Below are positions 36,356-45,285 of a DNA stretch of 48,430 bases, piece after piece. The notes beneath the pieces were generated by a model that had not been told where the DNA came from, did no database searches, and worked only from the letters and a program-made list of their open reading frames with translations. This DNA comes from Arthrobacter antibioticus (lineage in GTDB: Bacteria > Actinomycetota > Actinomycetes > Actinomycetales > Micrococcaceae). The translations under genes and the position numbers were made by a program. Location of the stretch: positions 51,563-99,992 of the forward strand of contig NZ_JASISQ010000010.1 of assembly GCF_030063205.1 (NCBI RefSeq). The letters run 5' to 3'. Position 1 is the stretch's first letter. Each line of letters begins with the position of its first letter.

Positions 36356-37396
36356 TTAGATAGTTGCGGCGTCGATGACGAATCGGTAGCGAACATCTGA
36401 GCGAAGAATCCGCTCGTAGGCTTCGTTGATCTTGGAGGCGTCGATTAGTTCAATCTCAGGAGCGATGTTGTGTGCGGCACAGAAATCCAACATTTCCTGC
36501 GTCTCGGCCACGCTACCAATCCCTGACGCGGCGAAGGAGCGGCGGTTACCCATAAGGGAGAAGACAGAGATCGGCAGCGGCTCTGCCGGTGCGCCAACGT
36601 TCACCATAGTGCCGTCAAGGCGGAGCAGGGACACATAAGCACCCAGGTCTACCGGGGCACTGACGGTATTGATGATGAGGTCAAAGGTGCTCTTGAGTTC
36701 CGCAAAGGTGCCTTTTTCGCTGGTTGCGTAGTAGTGGTCAGCACCGAAGCGGAGTCCATCTTCTCGCTTGCTCAGCGACTGGGACAGCACGGTGACTTCA
36801 GCGCCCATGGCGTGGGCGATCTTGACGGCCATATGTCCAAGCCCGCCCATGCCAACCACAGCAACTTTCTTGCCCGGGCCAGCATTCCAGTGGGCCAGGG
36901 GTGAGTAGGTAGTGATGCCGGCGCAGAGCAAGGGAGCTGCTGCTTGGTACGGGATGCTCTCCGGGACGCTGAGCACGAAGTCCTCGTTAACCACAATATT
37001 GGTGGCATAGCCGCCCTGTGTGATGGTGCCATCGCGGTCAGTGGCGGCATAGGTGCCTGTGTTGCCCTTGAGGCAGTAGTTCTCCATGCCCGCCAAGCAG
37101 TTGACACATTCGCGGCAGGAGTTGACCATGCAGCCCACGCCCACCCGATCTCCCATCGCGTGGCGGCTGACATCTGAGCCTATAGCGGAGACGGTGCCAA
37201 CAATTTCATGGCCCACTACCTGCGGGTAAGCGATGGGACCCCAGTCGCCTCGCACTGTGTGGATGTCGGAGTGGCAGACTCCTGCGTAGGCAATGTCGAT
37301 CAGGACATCGTGCGGTCCCACGTCACGGCGTTCAATGCTCGTGGCAACAAGCTGCTCGGTGGGGGAGGTAGCAGCGTAAGCGCGTCCGGTAGTCAT
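36356..37396 (-). CDS. Zinc-dependent NAD(P) alcohol dehydrogenase (cinnamyl-alcohol dehydrogenase-like)
   Basis: A 346-residue medium-chain dehydrogenase. Catalytic zinc ligands lie in GVCHSDIHTV and VGHEIVG. The structural zinc site is the cysteine cluster CMVNSCRECVNCLAGMENYC. The Rossmann motif is VVGMGGLGHMAVK. The overall pattern matches the CAD/YahK group, which reduces aldehydes with NADPH. The start is ATG 37396. It diverges from an HTH regulator gene, which may control it. The aldehyde substrate is unknown. Confidence 0.92.
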   Translation of the reverse strand: MTTGRAYAATSPTEQLVATSIERRDVGPHDVLIDIAYAGVCHSDIHTVRGDWGPIAYPQVVGHEIVGTVSAIGSDVSRHAMGDRVGVGCMVNSCRECVNCLAGMENYCLKGNTGTYAATDRDGTITQGGYATNIVVNEDFVLSVPESIPYQAAAPLLCAGITTYSPLAHWNAGPGKKVAVVGMGGLGHMAVKIAHAMGAEVTVLSQSLSKREDGLRFGADHYYATSEKGTFAELKSTFDLIINTVSAPVDLGAYVSLLRLDGTMVNVGAPAEPLPISVFSLMGNRRSFAASGIGSVAETQEMLDFCAAHNIAPEIELIDASKINEAYERILRSDVRYRFVIDAATI

Positions 37397-37566
37397 AACA
37401 TCTCCGAAGTGTTGTGTATTAGTGGCGCCCCAAGGCGCGTTGTGTTCTCGACGCTACCGTGGCAGGGCGGTAATTTGAGCGGTTTTTTGGCTGCGGCGGA
37501 GTTCGCCTTGATGGGGGCATTGGCAATGACTGCCTCTTGAGCGGTGCTGGCCGTAGAGTCATATCC

Positions 37567-38433
37567 ATGGATAACAAAACTGAGCTGCGTGAGTTTTTGA
37601 CCTCTCGCCGCGCGAAGATCCAACCAGAGGATTACGGGCTGCCAGCAGGTGGTAAGCGCCGTGTAACTGGGCTGCGCCGAGAAGAACTCGCTGCCCTGGC
37701 GGGAGTTAGCCTCAGTTGGTACACCCGGTTGGAACGCGGAAATGCCGTGGGGGCCTCAGACGCGGTCCTAGATGCGATTGCGCGCACCCTGCGCTTGGAC
37801 GAGATGGAACGTCGGCACCTTTTTCTCCTCACCCGCGGGGCCCACAGTGGAGCACCAAAACCAGTACGACGGCGCTTGCCGGCACTTGCTGTCCGCGCCA
37901 CCCTCCAACTGGTCATGGACCAGATGACGCAAATGCCCGCCGTCGTCCAGAATGGCAGAGGAGACATTGTTGCCATGAACGCGCTGGGCAGGGCGCTGTA
38001 TACCGGGCTCATCGCGGGTTCCAAGGGCACGCTAAATCACGCTCGCTACATCCACCTTGACCCGGAATCGCAACGGTTTTATGTGGACTGGGACCAGATG
38101 GCCAGCTACAGCGTTGCCATGCTGCATGTTGCGGCCGGGCGCAATCCGCACGATAAGGACCTGACCGGGCTGATCGGTGAGCTGGCTACTGCCTCGGAAG
38201 ACTTCCGCCTCCGTTGGGCTGCCCATGATCTTCACGAGCACCAGTCCGGGGTGAAGAAGATTCATCACGAGATTGTCGGGGACATGGATCTTATCTACGA
38301 GACACTCTCCCTGCCGGGAGAAGGGGCACTTTCCATGTTCGTTTACACGGCAGAGCCGGGCAGCTCCTCGGCCCACGCGCTTCGTCGCCTCGAGGCTTGG
38401 CGGGAGACTACGCCGGCATTGTTGATTCCATGA
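37567..38433 (+). CDS. XRE-type HTH regulator with MmyB-like ligand domain
   Basis: A 288-residue regulator. The N-terminal part has the family opening LREFLTSRRAKIQPEDYGLP, followed by the helix-turn-helix GLRREELAALAGVSLSWYTRLERG. From about residue 110 the sequence fits the MmyB-like PAS-type domain (MPAVVQNGRGDIVAMN, then ARYIHLDPESQRFYVDW), which binds fatty-acid-like ligands in the one characterised structure. ATG 37567 is chosen because the family starts there. It is transcribed away from the alcohol dehydrogenase gene and towards the MFS exporter gene, so either or both may be targets. Confidence 0.9.
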   Translation: MDNKTELREFLTSRRAKIQPEDYGLPAGGKRRVTGLRREELAALAGVSLSWYTRLERGNAVGASDAVLDAIARTLRLDEMERRHLFLLTRGAHSGAPKPVRRRLPALAVRATLQLVMDQMTQMPAVVQNGRGDIVAMNALGRALYTGLIAGSKGTLNHARYIHLDPESQRFYVDWDQMASYSVAMLHVAAGRNPHDKDLTGLIGELATASEDFRLRWAAHDLHEHQSGVKKIHHEIVGDMDLIYETLSLPGEGALSMFVYTAEPGSSSAHALRRLEAWRETTPALLIP

Positions 38434-38492
38434 GTTAGTAATATGATTATCTAAGTAATTTCGGTGATCAGAATAAGGAATCGGTGACTTAG

Positions 38493-40124
38493 ATGCGCCA
38501 TAGTGCTAAAAGAAAATGGCTTGGTCTGATCTTCATCAGTCTCGCCGTCTCCTTGATCATTGTTGATTCCACCATTGTCAACGTTGCCATTCCCTCGATC
38601 GTGGAGGATCTTGGCGCCTCCTCCACTCAGGTTCAATGGATTCAAGAGTCGTACACCCTCGTTTTCGCCGCACTCTTGTTGGTTTTTGGTGTTCTTGCGG
38701 ACCGGTTCGGCCGCCGGCGGCTGCTTCTGCTCGGAGTGAGCATCTTTGCGGTGGCATCAGTCCTGGCTGCTACCAGTCAAAGCGCCGATTTACTCATTGG
38801 GTCCAGGATTTTGCAGGGCATAGGTGGGGCTATGGTTCTTCCCACCACACTCTCAATCATCAACTCCACGTTTCGTGGCAAGGAACGAGCGTTGGCTTTT
38901 GCGGTCTGGGGATCCACGATAGGTGGCATGTCAGCCGTTGGACCGCTCTTAGGAGGCTGGCTGACCACGTCATATTCATGGCGATGGGCATTTGGTATCA
39001 ATATTCCCCTGGGCATCATCATTGTTGTAGGCACTCTGCTGGCCGTCGATGAGTCACGGGACACGGATTCTGCCAAGCGCCTCGACTTCAGCGGTGCAGT
39101 GCTCTCAGTGTTGGCCAGCGCAACCCTAGTATTCGGACTCATTGAGGGTCGCAACTATGGTTGGTGGTTGGTGAACAAGCCTTTCAAGCTGGGTGCATGG
39201 GATTGGCCATTTCGGCTCTCTGCCGTGCCTGTGGCCTTCACCGTTAGCATCCTCTCGGTTGCTCTTTTTATCACTTTGGGTCGCGCCCGTGCACGGCGCG
39301 GGGCAAGCACCATGCTGGACTTCAGCCTGTTTTCCATCCCTTCGTTTCGCAATGGCAACATTGCGGCCATGATTGTGAGCTTGGGCGAGTTTGGAATCAT
39401 CTTGTCACTGCCCATTTGGTTACAGAACGTGTTGGGCTACTCGGCACTACAGACCGGGCTGCTCTTACTACCTCTGGCCGCAGGATCGTTTGCTGCCAGC
39501 GGATTTGCGGGCGCCTTTGGGAACAAGATCCAGGCAGTGACAATTGTCCGGGTGGGTATTGCTATGGAGATTCTCGGGGTGGCATTCCTTGGCCTGGTGA
39601 TCAGCTCCACCACTCCGTGGGGAGCCCTTGTGCCATTCCTTTTCGTCTACGGACTTGGCGTTGGGCTGGCAACGGCACAATTGACTGGCGTGGTGCTCAA
39701 AGACGTCCCGCAGCTCAAAAGCGGCCAAGCCTCTGGAACCCAAAGCACCGCCAGACAAGTTGGTTCTGCACTCGGCATAGCTATCCTGGGAACTGTTTTA
39801 TTCTCAACGGCCACGCTCCAGCTGTCACATGCGCTGGATGAGCAAAATATTCCTGAAGCTGCCAAGTCAAAGATCGTCACCGCAGTCGTGGAAAGTTCCG
39901 GCGCCGCTATTACAGGCTTTGCTAAAGATCCTGCCACCCAAGGCGTTGCGGACGCGGCACGGACAGCCTTTTCCAATGGAACAAAATACTCCGCATACTT
40001 CGCCGCAGGGTTTCTTACCTTGGGCCTTTTTGCCACGCTGTCACTGGGGAAGGGTGAAGGGGGCTCCGATCCCGCTCGGGGGCTGGATGAGGACACCGTT
40101 GAGGATAAGTTGGCAACAAGCTAA
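38493..40124 (+). CDS. MFS transporter, DHA2 (EmrB/QacA) family
   Basis: A 543-residue proton-coupled drug exporter type with about 14 membrane helices. It shows IIVDSTIVNVAIPSI in helix one, motif A GVLADRFGRRRLLLLG after helix two, and the antiporter motif C region SAVGPLLGGWL in helix five. The C-terminal tail of about 25 residues is acidic and soluble. Start is ATG 38493, with AAGGAA somewhat far upstream. It follows the MmyB-type regulator by 60 bp, and CTAAGT/ACTTAG half-sites flank that gap. Exported compounds are unknown. Confidence 0.92.
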   Translation: MRHSAKRKWLGLIFISLAVSLIIVDSTIVNVAIPSIVEDLGASSTQVQWIQESYTLVFAALLLVFGVLADRFGRRRLLLLGVSIFAVASVLAATSQSADLLIGSRILQGIGGAMVLPTTLSIINSTFRGKERALAFAVWGSTIGGMSAVGPLLGGWLTTSYSWRWAFGINIPLGIIIVVGTLLAVDESRDTDSAKRLDFSGAVLSVLASATLVFGLIEGRNYGWWLVNKPFKLGAWDWPFRLSAVPVAFTVSILSVALFITLGRARARRGASTMLDFSLFSIPSFRNGNIAAMIVSLGEFGIILSLPIWLQNVLGYSALQTGLLLLPLAAGSFAASGFAGAFGNKIQAVTIVRVGIAMEILGVAFLGLVISSTTPWGALVPFLFVYGLGVGLATAQLTGVVLKDVPQLKSGQASGTQSTARQVGSALGIAILGTVLFSTATLQLSHALDEQNIPEAAKSKIVTAVVESSGAAITGFAKDPATQGVADAARTAFSNGTKYSAYFAAGFLTLGLFATLSLGKGEGGSDPARGLDEDTVEDKLATS

Positions 40125-40167
40125 AAAGTTGGCAGCTGCGCAGATGGGGGATCTGCACAGCTGCCAA
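40123..40167. terminator. Bidirectional terminator between MFS and FHA genes
   Basis: Positions 40129-40145 pair with 40151-40167 over 17 bp with a single mismatch and a 5-nt loop. On the minus strand the hairpin is followed by a T-run (complement of AAAAA at 40123-40127), so it should efficiently end the leftward FHA transcript. It also lies just past the MFS stop. Confidence 0.85.
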
Positions 40168-40221
40168 GTCTTATGGTTGGTTACGGGTAGCCGTTGTTTC
40201 TGTGGCCGTTATTGACTGCCG

Positions 40222-41124
40222 TTACGAAGGGTCTGGATATTCTTGGCGGCGCGGATCACCTAGCCCGGAAACGGCGTCGTACTCAATTTGTCCTGTTCGG
40301 GGATCAAATTGTGGGCGCTGCATTCTGGAGAACTCGCCTCCGGTCCGCCCGCCGAAAGGGCGCCCATGATCCGCATATTCTTCACGGAAGAACACCATCC
40401 GCCACGGTCCCAAGAGTAATCTCGCCCCTGTTCGCAGAATCCGCCCACCCGGATTGATGGACGTGTCATGTTCATCGAAGTAGACGTATTCGTCCTGGTC
40501 CGTATGATCTACGCGGCCGTGCTTCTGGGCCAGCTCCGGCAGTATGAAATTAGCATCGGCACCGCTGCCAATAACAGTTGAATCCTCAGTGAGGTTGTAC
40601 TCCTTCGGTGGACGCCCATCCCAGGTTTCACTATCCCGAACGAAAATAAGCCTGGGCCGTCCGCCGCCGCGTGCATAGTGCGTGGTGGTGGCTTTCATGC
40701 GGTACGACTTCTGAAAAGTAGGCACCAAGGGGAAGGGGGTTGACGGGGGCATCAGGCGCCCTTTCAGTCCGCCGGTAGTTTGCGCTTTGACAACAGTTGC
40801 CCACGTGTTCGACTTGCCCGGTTTGATGTGGGCTGAGGTGGTCAGAAGGCGCTGTAGGGGTGAGACATCCACAGCACCCACGCTGACAATGGTTCCCTCG
40901 GGAACCGAAACGTTCACAACAATGCCACGTTTGGCCAAGGACTGCGCCAACTCTTTAATGACGGCCAAATTCCTCCGGGAACCGAGCCGGAACAGGGAAG
41001 TGTTGTCAGTGTGAATGTTAATTTCCTGTCCCGCAGCCTTGATAGTGCCGTTGACTGCGGCGGCTTCCTTGCCGGCTTCAGCGGGAAGTTCTGCGGAAAA
41101 TTCAAGGTCAATGTCGAAGCGCAT
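40222..41124 (-). CDS. FHA-domain protein with N-terminal strand-rich domain
   Basis: A 300-residue soluble protein. Residues about 1-45 are strand-rich (DIDLEFSAELPAEAG, then VNGTIKA), 46-110 are mixed, and an Arg/Gly stretch leads to the FHA domain at about 170-255. That part has RLIFVRDSETWDGRPPKEY, VIGSGADANFILPELAQKHG (phosphothreonine-binding glycine and histidine region) and the closing LLLGPWRMVFFREEYADHG. It should read phosphothreonine marks made by a Ser/Thr kinase. The small gene just upstream (10 bp gap) is its operon partner, and the two share the strand-rich motif. Confidence 0.88.
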   Translation of the reverse strand: MRFDIDLEFSAELPAEAGKEAAAVNGTIKAAGQEINIHTDNTSLFRLGSRRNLAVIKELAQSLAKRGIVVNVSVPEGTIVSVGAVDVSPLQRLLTTSAHIKPGKSNTWATVVKAQTTGGLKGRLMPPSTPFPLVPTFQKSYRMKATTTHYARGGGRPRLIFVRDSETWDGRPPKEYNLTEDSTVIGSGADANFILPELAQKHGRVDHTDQDEYVYFDEHDTSINPGGRILRTGARLLLGPWRMVFFREEYADHGRPFGGRTGGEFSRMQRPQFDPRTGQIEYDAVSGLGDPRRQEYPDPS

Positions 41125-41134
41125 GGCACATCAC

Positions 41135-41389
41135 CTAGGACTTAGGGCCTGCAACGGGGGCGCTTTCATTGTCGCTGGTTGTCACTCGCAGCGTCCCATT
41201 GAACTTCCACGTGGCTCGTGGGGCGTCGGGACCGATATCGCGTGGCACCTCAACGCTCATATCCACGAAAGTGTAGTTGACCACGGCACCTCGACCGGTT
41301 AGGTACGACCAGAGTTGTTGGCCTAGGTCGGACCAGTCGCTGACCGGGACGGAACGGAAATCATCGGCTAATGCTTGGTTGTCAGTCAT
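41135..41389 (-). CDS. Small partner protein of the FHA gene, unknown function
   Basis: An 84-residue protein: an N-terminal helix (WSDLGQQLWSYLTGRG) followed by strands (NYTFVDMSVEVPRDIG and ATWKFNGTLRVTTSD). The pattern hydrophobic strand, VEVP, Gly, then FNGTLR recurs in the first 45 residues of the neighbouring FHA protein (AELP, Gly, VNGTIK), so the two domains may be related. ATG 41389 is chosen because GAGGA lies 6 bp upstream. It is the first gene of the two-gene operon. The size and layout recall the trypco-type small partner domains of conflict systems, but that is only a resemblance. Confidence 0.7.
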   Translation of the reverse strand: MTDNQALADDFRSVPVSDWSDLGQQLWSYLTGRGAVVNYTFVDMSVEVPRDIGPDAPRATWKFNGTLRVTTSDNESAPVAGPKS

Positions 41390-41530
41390 GGCAGTTCCTC
41401 CAAGTAGCAATGCTGCCCGAGCGGAACGCTCAGCAGGGGTGCCGGGGATGAGTTCGCGGGCATTGTTGCCTGTGAACTAGATCTTGCACTTGCTGTAACC
41501 ATAGTGCTTGGGAATGCAGAATAATAGACC

Positions 41531-41549
41531 TAGTTAAAAAATCTAACTA
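41531..41549. promoter_or_regulatory. Small inverted repeat upstream of the FHA operon
   Basis: TAGTTA (41531-41536) and TAACTA (41544-41549) face each other across 7 bp in an AT-rich stretch about 140 bp before the small partner gene. A TATTAT -10-like box for the minus strand lies next to it (complement of ATAATA at 41521-41526). It may be the operon promoter and operator. Confidence 0.35.
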
Positions 41550-41582
41550 CTTCTTAGTGGAAGTTAATTTTGTTTGGGCAGG

Positions 41583-41916
41583 CTAGTTGGCGCTTGATTC
41601 CAGCAGATCTTCAGAAACGCTGAAATGGGCGCCCGTGGCAGCGCGAATGCTCTCAATATTGACCCCCGGCGCAGTTTCAACAAGGGCAAGTCCATTGTCA
41701 GTTATATCCAGAACGGCTTGGCCGGTGACGATCCTGTCCACCACGGATCGTGCCGAATCTTATGACAGAGTCTAGGAAGGTATCGCCAGGGGGTATCGTG
41801 ATTGTTTCTTTCCCTGCGTTGATGAGATCAAGGTCGACGTCGGACTCAACTTGATAGGGGACCCACTCCCATGCGAGAAAGTACGTATGCCTAAGCGCGG
41901 CAGTCAAGAGCTCCAA
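41583..41916 (-). pseudogene. 3-oxoacid CoA-transferase subunit B remnant
   Basis: Reading right to left, the frame from about 41890 gives [38 protein letters not shown], which is the middle of ScoB/AtoA-type subunits. After IRGG about 55 family residues are missing and the frame shifts. It then continues [36 protein letters not shown] to a stop at 41583, the normal C-terminus. Another shift lies upstream at MGVGP. The 5' third is gone. The gene is certainly broken. It once followed the 3-hydroxybutyrate dehydrogenase gene, consistent with ketone-body or PHB-monomer catabolism. Confidence 0.88.
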
Positions 41917-42701
41917 TCGAGCCCGTGATCTACACGATAATTAGTGGAGACCACACAGGGCCCGGTTGTGCGCTGGGGCCGCCCCGCATTGATCAGCTGC
42001 ATAGGGTTCTCAGACAGCCACAACCCGCCAACGGCCAAAGGGGCGCCCGTCTGGGGCATTGGCCACTGAGGTGATTCTTCTCTTGTACGTTATATTCATG
42101 CTCGAGGCGTTTTTCGGAGACGTACTGGCATCCGGCGTGGTGGCAAGTCCGCGTGGACTGCGAACCGGAAGCTGCTGGCAATAGGGCAGTAATCGATCCG
42201 GCCACCCCGGTGGCGGCGGCTCCGGCTCCGGCAGAGTCCATCACGATCGTGCAAGGGTCAGCCTCAGGAACCTGAAAGACCGTGAACCGAGCTACTGTTT
42301 CTGCGCAGCGACCAACATAGTCATCTTGGTAGAGTCCGGCACCTCTTCGAATGAGCCGTTCGGGCCTACAGGAACAAAGCTGCGCAAAAAAAGCTCCGCA
42401 AATGCTGCAGCATGTATCATGCCACGGGGCAAGTGGCCGTGGCATGAGCCAATGCCTCTAGCTGGCGGAGGGTCCCAAGGGTGGGCTTGCCCTTGCGAAT
42501 CGTGCGCCATGTAAATATCACTACAGGGGGGTCAATGCCAGGTGAGGGCAGAATGGAGACGTGAATAGTCAAGGTAATTCGGTTGAGAAAGAGACCGGCT
42601 TAGGACGGCGGTGGATCAGCACCAACGCGACGAGACGGCACTCGAGCGTGTCTCACTACCTGTGATTGATTTAACTGCACCGCTCCAGAGCATCGGTTGG
42701 G
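41917..42701. other. Unassigned debris between CoA-transferase remnant and dehydrogenase gene
   Basis: About 785 bp without an intact gene. The longest minus-strand frames (42292-42510 and 41993-42445) are in shifted registers and may be pieces of one decayed gene, but no family is recognised. CoA-transferase subunit A, expected here, could not be found. A short plus-strand frame from the GTG at about 42561, with GGAGA upstream, runs 34 codons and stops, which could be the broken start of another gene. Confidence 0.5.
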
Positions 42702-43481
42702 TCATCGCGCGCTCCAGCCGCCGTCCATTGTGTATGAGGCGCCCGTAACCATGCCGGCCTCTGCTGTTGCCAACCAGGTGGCCAATGAAGCCACCTCGTT
42801 TGGTTCAACGAGCCGTTTGATGGCACTTTCTGTGAGCATGATTTTGGCAATGACCTCGGACTCGGGGATGCCATGCACTTTCGCCTGCTCGGTGATCTGT
42901 TTCTCCACAAGCGGTGTGCGGACGTAGCCGGGATTGATGCAGTTGCTGGTGACCCCGTGTGCTCCGCCTTCCAATGCTGTGACCTTTGAGAGGCCCTCCA
43001 TGCCGTGTTTTGCTGCCACATACGCACTTTTGAAGGCGCTGGCACGTAGTCCGTGCACTGAGGAGACGTTGATGATGCGTCCAAACCCGCGTGCGTACAT
43101 GCCTGGCAGTGCGGCGCGGATTAGGAGAAAGGGGGCTTCAAGCATGATTTTGTGAATCAGTCGCCACGTGTCAGGTACGAACTCTTCGATCGGTGCGATG
43201 CTCTGGATGCCGGCGTTGTTCACCAAAATATCGGTGGTCAATACCAACGTTTCAAGTGCTTTCGTGTCGCTTAAATCAACGGCCCACACATCGCCGCCAA
43301 TTTGGTCTGCAAGTTCAGTGGCTGCCGCTTTGTTCACATCTGCGACAGTAACTACGGCGCCCTCGGCGGCAAAGGCCCGTGCGCAAGCCTCGCCGATGCC
43401 GCTGGCCCCTCCAGTTACCAGGGCAGTTCGCCCCAAAAGGCGCCCCTCGTGAGGTGCTTGCTTGTACTCATTTTGGTTCAT
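42702..43481 (-). CDS. 3-hydroxybutyrate dehydrogenase (short-chain dehydrogenase)
   Basis: A 259-residue SDR enzyme. The cofactor motif is TGGASGIGEACARAFA, followed by NNAGIQ and the catalytic set Ser (NVSSVHGL), Tyr and Lys (YVAAKHG). The segment GIQSIAPIEEF and the end KRLVEPNEVASLATWLATAE, ASYTMDGGW are typical of D-3-hydroxybutyrate dehydrogenases, which form acetoacetate with NAD. ATG 43481 is chosen because AGGAGA lies 7 bp upstream. The CoA-transferase that would activate acetoacetate is represented only by a broken gene downstream, so the pathway here is interrupted unless another copy exists elsewhere. Confidence 0.9.
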   Translation of the reverse strand: MNQNEYKQAPHEGRLLGRTALVTGGASGIGEACARAFAAEGAVVTVADVNKAAATELADQIGGDVWAVDLSDTKALETLVLTTDILVNNAGIQSIAPIEEFVPDTWRLIHKIMLEAPFLLIRAALPGMYARGFGRIINVSSVHGLRASAFKSAYVAAKHGMEGLSKVTALEGGAHGVTSNCINPGYVRTPLVEKQITEQAKVHGIPESEVIAKIMLTESAIKRLVEPNEVASLATWLATAEAGMVTGASYTMDGGWSAR

Positions 43482-43716
43482 GGTTGGTTCTCCTGTCATT
43501 AATTGCTGCCGGTGGTGCAGGCTCGGGTACCAGTGCGGGTCCAAGCTAATCCATTATTCACTTGAAAACTTACTCAGGTATAGCTAGTCGTCAGTCGCCT
43601 GTGGTTTCCATATCGCCTTCCTGCCGGAGTGCCCACTGCATGCCGAGGTTCTCACCGATACTTATCAGCCCTCAGACCCCCACCGCAAGGGCTAGGAGTT
43701 CCACTTTTCTGGTCAG

Positions 43717-43944
43717 CTAACCGGCGTCGAGACCGTCAACGCTACCTCCATCGATCCGGGTGTAATGCAAGCGCAGTGTCCCAACGAAGGTGAACTCGGT
43801 TTGCTGGCTTAACTTGTACAACGCGGGGTGTTCGTCCATGAATCGGAGGGAAAGCCCGGAAAGTTGCACGGTCGGCAGCCGCAAATAATATGGTGGACTT
43901 TTTGCCATGGAAGGTGCCCGCACTGCACTCATGAGTGAATGCAA
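43717..43944 (-). pseudogene. Possible remnant paralogue of the FHA partner protein
   Basis: A 75-codon minus-strand frame whose C-terminal part reads VQLSGLSLRFMDEH, then TEFTFVGTLRLHYTR. This lines up with NYTFVDMSVEVPRD and ATWKFNGTLRVTTS of the 84-residue protein at 41135-41389. Third-codon positions are GC-rich, as in real genes here. No ribosome site precedes it and the N-terminal helix part is not recognisable. It may be a truncated or frameshifted copy, or a small real gene. The match is short and could be chance. Confidence 0.35.
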
Positions 43945-44084
43945 TCTGGTGCGAACTAACTGTGGTCATGATGTACGACGACGGCGGAAGCAGGCTTTGA
44001 AGTGGTCCCGACGAAGACTTGTTGCCATGGTTGGTCAGCTCCTTTGGCAAGCGTCACGGACTTGTTGGGTCATCGCGGTTGTTA

Positions 44085-45285
44085 TGGTCCCCGGTGTTCA
44101 AGGTGGTGTCTGTCAACCCTGTGGTTGCACCCACCTCGGTGATATCCAACAGGGCGGCCGAGCCCAGCTGCTCTGCGCCAGCCCTGAACACCAGGGCAAT
44201 TACCGACCAGCTGCGCAAAAAGTAGAACCCATGGGGTCTCAGCGGTGAGCGGGGCCGACGTCGTCAGTACCTCCTGCATTTTTTCCGCCCAGAAAATGAA
44301 GCCTATGAAAGCCGGAAATGTGCGGGATTGATCCTGGACGAGGCCGACTTTTTGAAGAAGCATCTCACTGATTCCAGCCAGCTTTTGAGGTCATTCCCTG
44401 CCCCATTCAAGTTGGTCAGCACTGGCACACGCATGCAAAGCAACCCGATGGAGCTGTGGTGGCTTTTTGCCACTACCGCCACGGAACCGCTCCCGCTGTC
44501 GACGTAGTTCATAGGGCTATTACTGCCAGCCTGGTGAGAAGGAAGGGGATGTGGACAAGCAAAAACAATTGTGCCGGCGGATCCGGGCGCTGGCAACGAG
44601 ACGTATCAAGGACACAGTAGCTAAGGAACTGCCGCCCAAGCAGGAGCAAATCCTGGAACTCGCTCCGCGACACCGCACCGTATATCATCGTCATCGGCAG
44701 CGTGAACGCCAAAATTGGTTGGCTTGGTAGACGACATGGAAAAGAAGCAATTTGCCATTTTTCACTCCCTCACTACGCTGCTGATGTTAAGCTTGGACGC
44801 CTCCTTAGTTGACCCGAAGTACGCCATTGCTGCGTCCAGCAAGCTCGAGATCTTATGTGAACAGCTTGAAGATATGGTGGCGAGGGACGCCGGGCACTAT
44901 TTTTGGCCAGTTCACAATCTTTCTGGGCAAAACCTGGGAACGTCTGATCGCAGCTGTCATTGCGTACGCCTATTTGGCCGGCTAAACCAGCAAGCATGGC
45001 GAGGCCAACGAGAAGTTCAAGCCAGGAACCGCACCGATGTTTCTGAACAGTTTAAAATCGGTTGGCTTTGGCCTAAACCTCGCAGAAACCGACTACTGCT
45101 TTCTGCTGGATCCTTGGTGGGATCCTGCCGCGGAAAATCAGGCCGCAGACCGCACCCACCGGATGGAACAGACTAAAAATATCGTGGTCTACCGGTTGGT
45201 GGCCAAGGACACGATCGAGGAGAAAGTCATGGCGCTGAAGAAAAGGAAGGCAAAACTATTCACCTCCGCCATGGATTTCCCCTAG
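44085..45285 (+). pseudogene. SNF2/Rad54-family helicase remnant
   Basis: Pieces of one SNF2-type ATPase appear in order but in different frames: VVAPTSVISN (44120s), ADVVSTSCIF, CAGLILDEADFLKKH with the DEAD box (about 44320-44365), FKLVSTGTRMQSNPMELWWLF, a stop near 44508, RRIKDTVAKELPPKQEQILEL (44585-44660), VGLVDDMEKKQFAIF, and finally [40 protein letters not shown] and [14 protein letters not shown] to a stop at 45285. At least three frameshifts or stops break it, and the Walker A region is missing. The end overlaps the convergent diaminopimelate dehydrogenase gene by 4 bp. Confidence 0.9.

Noticed and set aside
44082-44363. Minus-strand 93-codon frame read as a small membrane protein
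   Set aside because: The plus strand here encodes SNF2 motifs (VVAPTSVISN and DEAD box), so the minus frame is an antisense artefact.
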